DNA of 27,703 bases from JAJFUG01 sp964386505 (GTDB lineage Bacteria; Gemmatimonadota; Glassbacteria; GWA2-58-10). The position numbers and the translations under genes are program-made. The DNA lies in NCBI GenBank assembly GCA_964386505.1, contig CAYLSM010000039.1, positions 1-27,703 of the forward strand, written 5' to 3'. The notes under the pieces are model-generated. The model made no database searches. It was not told the DNA's origin and saw nothing but the letters and a program-made list of their open reading frames with translations. How positions within the stretch are numbered: position 1 is the first letter of the stretch; every line of letters starts with the position of its first letter. Below, piece by piece: positions 22,650 through 27,703 of the stretch.

Positions 22650-23429
22650 ATGCCAAGGCCGCGCACTCTGGTGCTGACAGGGTTCGGCATAAACTGTGAT
22701 TACGAGACTCAGAACGCTTTCGAGGCGGCGGGCGCCGAGGCGGTCCGCGTGCATGTGAACGACCTGATCGAGGCCCCGGAACGTTTGGCAGAGTTCCAGA
22801 TACTGGTTGTCCCTGGCGGGTTCAGCTTCGGGGATGACATCGGCTCGGGCAAGGTGCTGGCCAACAAGCTGCGCTACCGTCTGGGCGAGTCTTTCCTGCG
22901 TTTCGTGGAGTCAGACCACCTGGTGCTGGGGATCTGCAACGGCTTCCAGGTCCTGGTGCGCCTGGGCGTGCTGCCGGACGGCCGCGCCGGGATCGAGCGC
23001 CAGCGGGCAACTCTCACGTTCAACGACTCGGGTAAGTTCGAGGACCGCTGGGTCAGCCTGGAGACCTCGGCCGACAGCCCCTGCGTGTTCACCCGCGGCA
23101 TGGACCGTTTCGATCTGCCGGTGCGCCACGGCGAGGGCAAATTCGTCACCGACAGCCCCGAGACCCTGGCCGCCATGGAGCGCGCCGGTCAGGTGGTGCT
23201 GCGCTATGTGGCCCCGGATGGCGGACCGGCCGTCTACCCGTTCAACCCCAACGGCTCGCCCGCGGATGTGGCCGGGGTCTGCGACCCGAGCGGACGGATA
23301 TTCGGGCTGATGCCCCATCCGGAGGCATTCACCTCCCGTCTGCTTCACCCGCGCTGGACCGCGCTGGAGATGCCCGAGGAGGGAGCGGGCCTCGGCATTT
23401 TCCGCAACGCGGTGGCCTATTTCAACTGA
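22650..23429 (+). CDS. purQ: FGAM synthase glutaminase subunit PurQ
   Basis: A 259-residue class I glutamine amidotransferase that supplies ammonia to PurL. The triad is complete: nucleophile C96 in GICNGFQ, and H223 and E225 in MPHPEAF. Other PurQ features are TGFGINCDYET at the N terminus, VVPGGFSFGDDIGSG (53-67, oxyanion region) and VRHGEGKF (158-165). At 259 residues it is somewhat longer than Bacillus PurQ, like the glutaminase domain of large PurL. GGAGA four bases before the ATG is a good ribosome site. It lies 341 bases after purL on the same strand, separated by an antisense small gene, and is followed after 20 bases by a methyltransferase gene. Confidence 0.94.
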   Translation: MPRPRTLVLTGFGINCDYETQNAFEAAGAEAVRVHVNDLIEAPERLAEFQILVVPGGFSFGDDIGSGKVLANKLRYRLGESFLRFVESDHLVLGICNGFQVLVRLGVLPDGRAGIERQRATLTFNDSGKFEDRWVSLETSADSPCVFTRGMDRFDLPVRHGEGKFVTDSPETLAAMERAGQVVLRYVAPDGGPAVYPFNPNGSPADVAGVCDPSGRIFGLMPHPEAFTSRLLHPRWTALEMPEEGAGLGIFRNAVAYFN

Positions 23430-23449
23430 ACCCACGCGGATGCGCGCCG

Positions 23450-24208
23450 ATGGCTTTTCCGGAATGGTTTGACCGCAAGTTTGGCCCCTACACGCCGGAG
23501 CTGTACTCAGAGGAGGTCGCCCGCAGTGCGGCGCAGGCTAAATCGTTGCGCCGGATCCTGGGAGCGCCGGCCGGCGCTCCGGTCCTGGATCTCTGCTGCG
23601 GCTGGGGCCGTCACGCCCTGCCCCTGGCAGCGGCGGGCTACCCGGTGGTGGCCCTGGACGGCTCGGAGCATTTTCTTGACCTGCTGCGTCAGGCGCAGCC
23701 CGGCGCCTCCCACTCTCTGCCCGCCCTGCGCGGCGACATGCGCGCTTTACCTTTTGCCGGCTGCACCTTCCGGGCGGTCTACCAGATGTACACCTCTTTC
23801 GGCTACGGCACCGACCCGGCCGATGACCGCCGGGTGCTGGACGAGGTGCGCCGAGTGCTGCTGCCCCGAGGCCTCTACCTTCTGGACCTGATCAACTGGA
23901 CCCTGGCCCGGCGCGCGTTCGATGGCGTCTACGAGGACAGCTACCCCAGCTTCGATGTGGTCGAGGACTGCCGCATCCGGCCGGGGAACCTTCTGCAGAT
24001 GAAACGGGCGCTGCTGTTCCGGGACGGCCGCCCGCGGCACGAGTACACGTTCGAGATACGCATGTACGGCCTGGAGGAGTTGACAGAACTCGCGCGCGGC
24101 TCCGGCCTGGAACTGGAGCGTGCCTGGGGCGATTTCCAGGGCAAGGCCTACGAGCCCTCCCGCTCCAGCCGCATGGTCCTGCTTTTCCGCGCCCGGGAGG
24201 AATCGTGA
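23450..24208 (+). CDS. Class I SAM-dependent methyltransferase
   Basis: A 252-residue Rossmann-fold methyltransferase. Motif I VLDLCCGWGRHALPLA (45-60) binds SAM, followed by the acidic end of strand 2 in PVVALDGS (65-72), the motif GDMRALPF, and the post-motif strand GLYLLDLINW. The substrate is unknown; the C-terminal part (HEYTFEIRMYGLEELTELA) resembles small-molecule methyltransferases of the UbiE/Methyltransf_11/25 groups. It begins 20 bases after purQ with a weak ribosome site, so it probably shares the purQ transcript. Its TGA overlaps the GTG of the next gene (GTGA). Confidence 0.85.
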   Translation: MAFPEWFDRKFGPYTPELYSEEVARSAAQAKSLRRILGAPAGAPVLDLCCGWGRHALPLAAAGYPVVALDGSEHFLDLLRQAQPGASHSLPALRGDMRALPFAGCTFRAVYQMYTSFGYGTDPADDRRVLDEVRRVLLPRGLYLLDLINWTLARRAFDGVYEDSYPSFDVVEDCRIRPGNLLQMKRALLFRDGRPRHEYTFEIRMYGLEELTELARGSGLELERAWGDFQGKAYEPSRSSRMVLLFRAREES

Positions 24209-25071
24209 GTGCAGGACGCAGGTTGCTGATCACCGGGGCAAGCGGGTTTCTGGGCAGTGTTCTTCTGCACCGGGCCGTGGCGGAGGGTTGGACGGTGGCC
24301 GGGACCTGTTTCTCGCACCCGGGGGATGAAAGCGCGCCTGCACCGCTCCACCGGCTCGATCTGCGGGACACGGCTGCCGTGGCCGCGCTGGTTGGAAGTT
24401 TCCAGCCCGAGGTAGTGATTCACACCGCCTACAGCCAGAATGACCGCGCGGTGACATTCGGCGGCACCCTGGCCCTGGTTGAGGTCTGTCGTGGCCTGGA
24501 CAGTCCGCCGCACTTTATTCAGGTCTCGACTGACCTGGTGTTCGACGGGCAGAAGGGGAACTACTCCGAGCAGGACGAGCCCCGTCCGCTGATGGCCTAT
24601 GGCCGGGACAAGCTGGATGCCGAGCTGGCCGTGCGGCGCACCCTGCCCAAGGCACTGATCGTGCGCTCGGCCCTGATCTACGACCTGGAGCGCCTGCCCG
24701 TACACCTGAAATTCGCTTCAGGGGCGATTGCCCGCGGCAAGACATTCACGTTTTTCGAGGACGAGTACCGCTCACCGGTGCTGGCCGGGGAGCTGGCCGG
24801 GGCGTTGCTGGCTCTGGCCGGGCGCGGCGCGGTCGGGCTTCTGCACGTGGGCGGGGCCGACCGGGTGGACCGCTGGTGGTTCGGGCTGCGGCTGATGCGC
24901 GCCCTGGGCCTGCCGGCTGATCTGGCGCGGCCGGGCTCCTCCCGCAGCCTGAGCCAACCCCGTCCGGCGGACTGCTCGCTCGACTCCTCGCGAGCCGAGG
25001 CCATGCTGGGGGCGCGTTTTCGCGGAGCACGCGAGGTATTCGCCGGCTGCAATCCCGAACTGGAGGCATGA
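24205..25071 (+). CDS. RmlD-like NAD(P)-dependent sugar reductase / epimerase (SDR family)
   Basis: A 288-residue extended short-chain dehydrogenase most like dTDP-4-dehydrorhamnose reductase. Visible: nucleotide loop ITGASGFLGS (9-18), catalytic S108 in QVSTDLVFDG (a typical RmlD segment), Y132-x3-K136 in AYGRDK, and a late RPADCSLDSSRA like the RmlD C-terminal 'RP-x-x-sxL' region. RmlD reduces dTDP-4-keto-rhamnose in surface-glycan synthesis, but related proteins act on other substrates, and no rmlABC genes are in view, so no symbol is given. Start is GTG with GGAGG upstream, overlapping the preceding stop by four bases. Its own stop overlaps the next ATG (ATGA). Confidence 0.82.
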   Translation: MSAGRRLLITGASGFLGSVLLHRAVAEGWTVAGTCFSHPGDESAPAPLHRLDLRDTAAVAALVGSFQPEVVIHTAYSQNDRAVTFGGTLALVEVCRGLDSPPHFIQVSTDLVFDGQKGNYSEQDEPRPLMAYGRDKLDAELAVRRTLPKALIVRSALIYDLERLPVHLKFASGAIARGKTFTFFEDEYRSPVLAGELAGALLALAGRGAVGLLHVGGADRVDRWWFGLRLMRALGLPADLARPGSSRSLSQPRPADCSLDSSRAEAMLGARFRGAREVFAGCNPELEA

Positions 25072-25691
25072 TGGACCCCTTGGATTTCAAACCCATGGAC
25101 GGCGAGGAGCGCGAGCGCATTCTGGAATTCATCCGGGGCAGCCTGTCCCAGGCCGACCCCGACCGTCTGCGCCGCGCCGTGCTCAGCCTGGACTGGGTCG
25201 AGAGCGGGCCGCACCTGAGCGCGCCGCTCATGCAGCTCGTGCAGCACGGCAGTCCCGAGCTGGCCCAGATCGCCCTGGATGGTCTGGCCCGTCTGGAGGC
25301 GTTCGAGGTGGAGGCCGAACTGCTGGTCCTGGTGGATAACCTGACCGGACGGAGCGGGACCGAACCGAACACCCTGCGCCTGGAAGTTATGCGCACCCTG
25401 GGCAAGCTGGGACGGGAAAAGAGTGTGGAGAAACTGGCCGCCGTGGTTCTGGATCCCGCGCCCGAACGCGCTGAGGACCGTCTGGCCGCGGTGGAGGGCC
25501 TGGTCTCGCTGGGCGTGCGCGAGATACCGGCCGTGGCCGCGGTGCTGGAGCGCCTGCACGGCCAGGTGGGTGAGGCCGACCTCAAGCTCTGTCTGGCCAA
25601 CGCCCTGCGCGAGCTGAACGTGACGAACTGGGACGACAAGGGCTACCTGACCATCGAGGCCCGCTACGAGATCGATCCGGAGCCGGAGTAA
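25068..25691 (+). CDS. HEAT-like helical repeat protein, unknown function
   Basis: A 207-residue, acidic, all-helical protein. Paired-helix segments such as LMQLVQHGSPELAQIALDGL, VMRTLGKLGREKSVEKLAAV and AVEGLVSLGVREIPAVAAVL resemble HEAT/armadillo-like repeats. It has no signal peptide, membrane segment or catalytic motif. The ATG overlaps the previous TGA, so translation is coupled to the RmlD-like gene. Such proteins usually act as binding scaffolds. I do not recognise a specific family. Confidence 0.75.
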   Translation: MMDPLDFKPMDGEERERILEFIRGSLSQADPDRLRRAVLSLDWVESGPHLSAPLMQLVQHGSPELAQIALDGLARLEAFEVEAELLVLVDNLTGRSGTEPNTLRLEVMRTLGKLGREKSVEKLAAVVLDPAPERAEDRLAAVEGLVSLGVREIPAVAAVLERLHGQVGEADLKLCLANALRELNVTNWDDKGYLTIEARYEIDPEPE

Positions 25692-25717
25692 TGATCCATT
25701 TAACGGGCCCGGCGGTA

Positions 25718-25794
25718 TGGAATTTGCTCTTGCTGGGGGTCAAACTCGATGCGGCCGGACCTGCTCCGTCCGTGCAAGCCAGGGCACAATTCCA
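25718..25794 (+). other. Structured leader before the 4,6-dehydratase gene
   Basis: TGGAATT (25718-25724) and AATTCCA (25788-25794) are perfect inverted arms enclosing a GC-rich stretch with an inner CGGAC/GTCCG pair (around 25756-25771). The outer arm ends at the AAAGGA ribosome site of the dehydratase gene and could mask or expose it. No known riboswitch was recognised. Confidence 0.3.
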
Positions 25795-25807
25795 AAGGAC
25801 CGCATAA

Positions 25808-26797
25808 GTGGACAGAATCAGTCTTGACGGCAAATCGATCCTGGTTACCGGCGGCACCGGCTCATTCGGGCAGCGCTGCTGCCGCAGGCTGCTGGACAAT
25901 TTCGACCTCAAGCGCCTGACAATATTCAGCCGCGACGAGACCAAGCAGTTCGAGATGATGCCGCAGTTCAACGGCGGCCGGGTGCGCTACGTGATCGGGG
26001 ATATCCGTGACCGGGCCCGCCTGCTGGAGGCGGCCGACGGGGTGGACCTGATAATCCACGCCGCAGCGCTCAAACAGGTGCCGCAGGCCGAGTATAACCC
26101 GTTCGAGTACGTGAAGACCAATGTCCTGGGCACCCAGAACGTAATCGAGGTGGCCCGGGAGGTCGGGGTCGAGCGGGTGATCACTACCAGCACCGACAAG
26201 GCGGTCAACCCGCTCAACCATTACGGCGCCACCAAACTGTGCGCCGACAAGCTGTTCATCGCGGCCAACTACTACATGTCGGCCCGGGACATACGGTTCG
26301 CCTGCGTGCGCATGGGCAATCTGATCGGCAGCCGGGGCAGCGTGATCCCGGTGCTGCGCCGGATGAGCCGCAGCGGCCGGGTGACAATCACCGACCCGCG
26401 CATGACCCGTTTCTGGTACGCTCTGGATGACGCGGTCGATTTCGTGATCGCCCGCCTGTGCGACATGCAGGGCGGCGAGGTGTTCGTGCCCAAGACCCCG
26501 ACTATGAGTCTGGTCGACCTGGTCGAGGCGATCGCCCCGGGGGTCGAGATGCAGATTGTCGGTATCCGTCCGGGCGAGAAGCTGGACGAGATCCTGGTTT
26601 CCGCTCCCGAGGCGCGCCAGACCGTGGAGTTCGACGGCTATTTCGCCGTGCTGCCGGACTACGCCGATGTGGAGAGCTACCTCCAGACCAGCGGCTCCCG
26701 CCGCGTGCCCGAGAACTTCGAGTATCTGAGCACGGACAGGCATTATATCATGGACATCGAGAGACTGCGTCAGATAATGCAGCGTGAGGGAATCTGA
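25808..26797 (+). CDS. UDP-N-acetylglucosamine 4,6-dehydratase (PseB/CapD/FlaA1-like)
   Basis: A 329-residue extended SDR enzyme. Landmarks: VTGGTGSFGQ NAD-binding loop (13-22), IFSRDETKQFEM (39-50) typical of PseB/CapD, GDIRDRARL, AAALKQVPQAEYNPFE, and the catalytic STDKAVNPLNHYGATK segment with D130, K131, Y139 and K143. In PseB these convert UDP-GlcNAc to a 4-keto-6-deoxy sugar nucleotide, the first step to pseudaminic acid or other modified sugars for flagellin, capsule or O-antigen. The chain is soluble and lacks the membrane domain of the large CapD/WbpM type. Start is GTG with AAAGGA eight bases upstream. It lies just before an ABC exporter gene in lower-GC DNA, consistent with the edge of a glycan locus. 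Confidence 0.9.
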   Translation: MDRISLDGKSILVTGGTGSFGQRCCRRLLDNFDLKRLTIFSRDETKQFEMMPQFNGGRVRYVIGDIRDRARLLEAADGVDLIIHAAALKQVPQAEYNPFEYVKTNVLGTQNVIEVAREVGVERVITTSTDKAVNPLNHYGATKLCADKLFIAANYYMSARDIRFACVRMGNLIGSRGSVIPVLRRMSRSGRVTITDPRMTRFWYALDDAVDFVIARLCDMQGGEVFVPKTPTMSLVDLVEAIAPGVEMQIVGIRPGEKLDEILVSAPEARQTVEFDGYFAVLPDYADVESYLQTSGSRRVPENFEYLSTDRHYIMDIERLRQIMQREGI

Positions 26798-26860
26798 ACG
26801 CGACTGTTCGATGAAGGCTGGTGGACAACCGGGCGTTACGGTTTGTTCGAACTGAGGAGC

Positions 26861-26890
26861 TTGACTCGCCTGGTGTTATTCTTCTAAGTT
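26861..26890 (+). promoter_or_regulatory. Candidate promoter of the terminal ABC exporter gene
   Basis: TTGACT (26861-26866), an 18-base spacer and TAAGTT (26885-26890), about 80 bases before the ATG at 26971. The -10 is weak and the surrounding DNA is AT-rich. Confidence 0.3.
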
Positions 26891-26970
26891 AACTTGGTTT
26901 TAGTAAATTGAAACGGGTCTGGTACGGCCTGCCTAAATCACTCCGCTCTTTTTCCCTGGAACCAAAATTG

Positions 26971-27703
26971 ATGAAAAAGATTAAAATCAAGAACTATAAG
27001 ATGGATCCTATCGGCAGATTTGAGCCCTATAAGGTCTTGTTGTTCATAATACAACTACTTACCGAACGGCCACTGGCTTTAAGCATCCTGGTCCTTTTCG
27101 GGATCGTGGCTGCGATTTCGGAGTTGATGAGCATCGCTCTGATCATGCCTTTCATCGAGAGCCTGCGATCTGGCGGCGGTAGTAGTTCGCTTTCGAACCG
27201 GATACCTTTCATCGGTTTCCTGACCCCTTATTTCGAAGACTTGTCGGTGGTCAACAAAATACGGGTGATCGCCGTTTCATTGCTGGTCGTGGAACTGGTG
27301 AAGGGATTTTCCCGCTTTGTCAGCAATGTGTTCAGCACACGCTTGCAGTTCGGCACTTTCGCTAGGTTGCAGATGCGGGTGATGGACCAGCTCCTGGTCG
27401 CAGGAAGAGGTTTCCTACATAAGGAGAAGATGTCCACAATCTACACAATAATGAACGATTTCACACACAACACAGGCGCTGCGATTCTGGCTTTGAGCAG
27501 TATCATTCCGGACATATTTATGGCTGCAGTGAGCTTGGTGATTCTATTTTCCATCTCGGTGCCACTTACAGTGATTACTCTGGGGCTGGCGATAGTGGTT
27601 TCTCTATCTCTCGGCCGCTTGAGCTATCAGGCTCAAATTTACGGACAGAAGAACCTACAGCACCAACTATCGATCAATCAGATCGCGATCGAAATACTCA
27701 ACG
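26971..27703 (+). CDS. ABC exporter, membrane domain (partial, runs off the window)
   Basis: An open frame from ATG 26971 to the last base, 244 residues with no stop. After a short basic N terminus it shows hydrophobic helices at about 37-60 (PLALSILVLFGIVAAISELM), 95-107 and 171-205 (two helices around IIPDIFMAAVSLVILFSISV), with intracellular loops containing TRLQFGTFARLQMRVMDQLL and the TIYTIMNDFTHNTG segment, typical of type I ABC exporters of the MsbA/PglK kind. The nucleotide-binding domain must lie beyond the window. The gene follows a sugar-nucleotide dehydratase, so export of a glycan or lipid-linked oligosaccharide is a reasonable guess. Base composition is clearly more AT-rich than the rest of the window, a sign of acquired glycan-locus DNA. 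The start has no strong ribosome site; ATG 27001 is an alternative. Confidence 0.8.
   Translation, partial: MKKIKIKNYKMDPIGRFEPYKVLLFIIQLLTERPLALSILVLFGIVAAISELMSIALIMPFIESLRSGGGSSSLSNRIPFIGFLTPYFEDLSVVNKIRVIAVSLLVVELVKGFSRFVSNVFSTRLQFGTFARLQMRVMDQLLVAGRGFLHKEKMSTIYTIMNDFTHNTGAAILALSSIIPDIFMAAVSLVILFSISVPLTVITLGLAIVVSLSLGRLSYQAQIYGQKNLQHQLSINQIAIEILN

Noticed and set aside
1..27703. tRNA, rRNA, CRISPR arrays, transposases or phage genes
   Set aside because: None was recognised on reading both strands; the only repeats are the composite palindromes and the short direct repeat listed.

Overview
The window is GC-rich bacterial DNA (roughly 60-65% by eye) with tightly packed genes on both strands. 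A lipobox lipoprotein, several proteins with export signals, a GspE/PilB-type secretion ATPase and MsbA-like exporters point to a diderm (Gram-negative) bacterium. No marker gene fixes the phylum. The mix (Mycobacterium-like short inositol-phosphate synthase, PurS-PurS-PurL fusion, GAF-fused GspE, interspersed palindromic repeats) would suit an uncultured lineage, but that is inference.

Layout. 1-210: tail of a small Spy/CpxP-like protein and its terminator. 223-3180: a flavin reductase-like protein and a GAF-GspE/PilB ATPase, both on the minus strand. 3217-9590: a plus-strand run with a tiny ORF, an ExeA-like AAA ATPase with zinc ribbon, a single-pass membrane protein, a TPR protein ending in a catalytically dead formylglycine-generating-enzyme fold, and an exported TPR-like protein. 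This run starts divergently from the GspE gene and may be an envelope secretion or assembly module. 9593-13212: a translationally coupled heterodimeric ABC exporter. 13388-15450: a homocysteine methyltransferase and an adenosine deaminase-family gene, transcribed apart from face-to-face promoters with a direct repeat between the two predicted start sites. 15478-19126: a LysR regulator, inositol-1-phosphate synthase and a lipoprotein, bracketed by two inverted copies of a composite palindromic repeat.

19324-23429 holds purine biosynthesis: FGAM synthase (PurS-PurS-PurL) and a separate glutaminase PurQ, with an antisense gene for a 52-residue membrane protein between them that has its own promoter and operator-like palindrome. 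23450-25691 follows closely with a methyltransferase, an RmlD-like reductase and a helical-repeat protein joined by ATGA/GTGA overlaps. 25808-26797 encodes a PseB/CapD-type UDP-GlcNAc 4,6-dehydratase. From about 26800 the sequence turns AT-rich and an ABC exporter membrane domain runs off the end, so the window appears to enter a surface-glycan locus.

The clearest functional links are PurL with PurQ (one enzyme), the two ABC half-transporters (one asymmetric pump), and the methyltransferase with the deaminase (the two products of S-adenosylhomocysteine hydrolysis).
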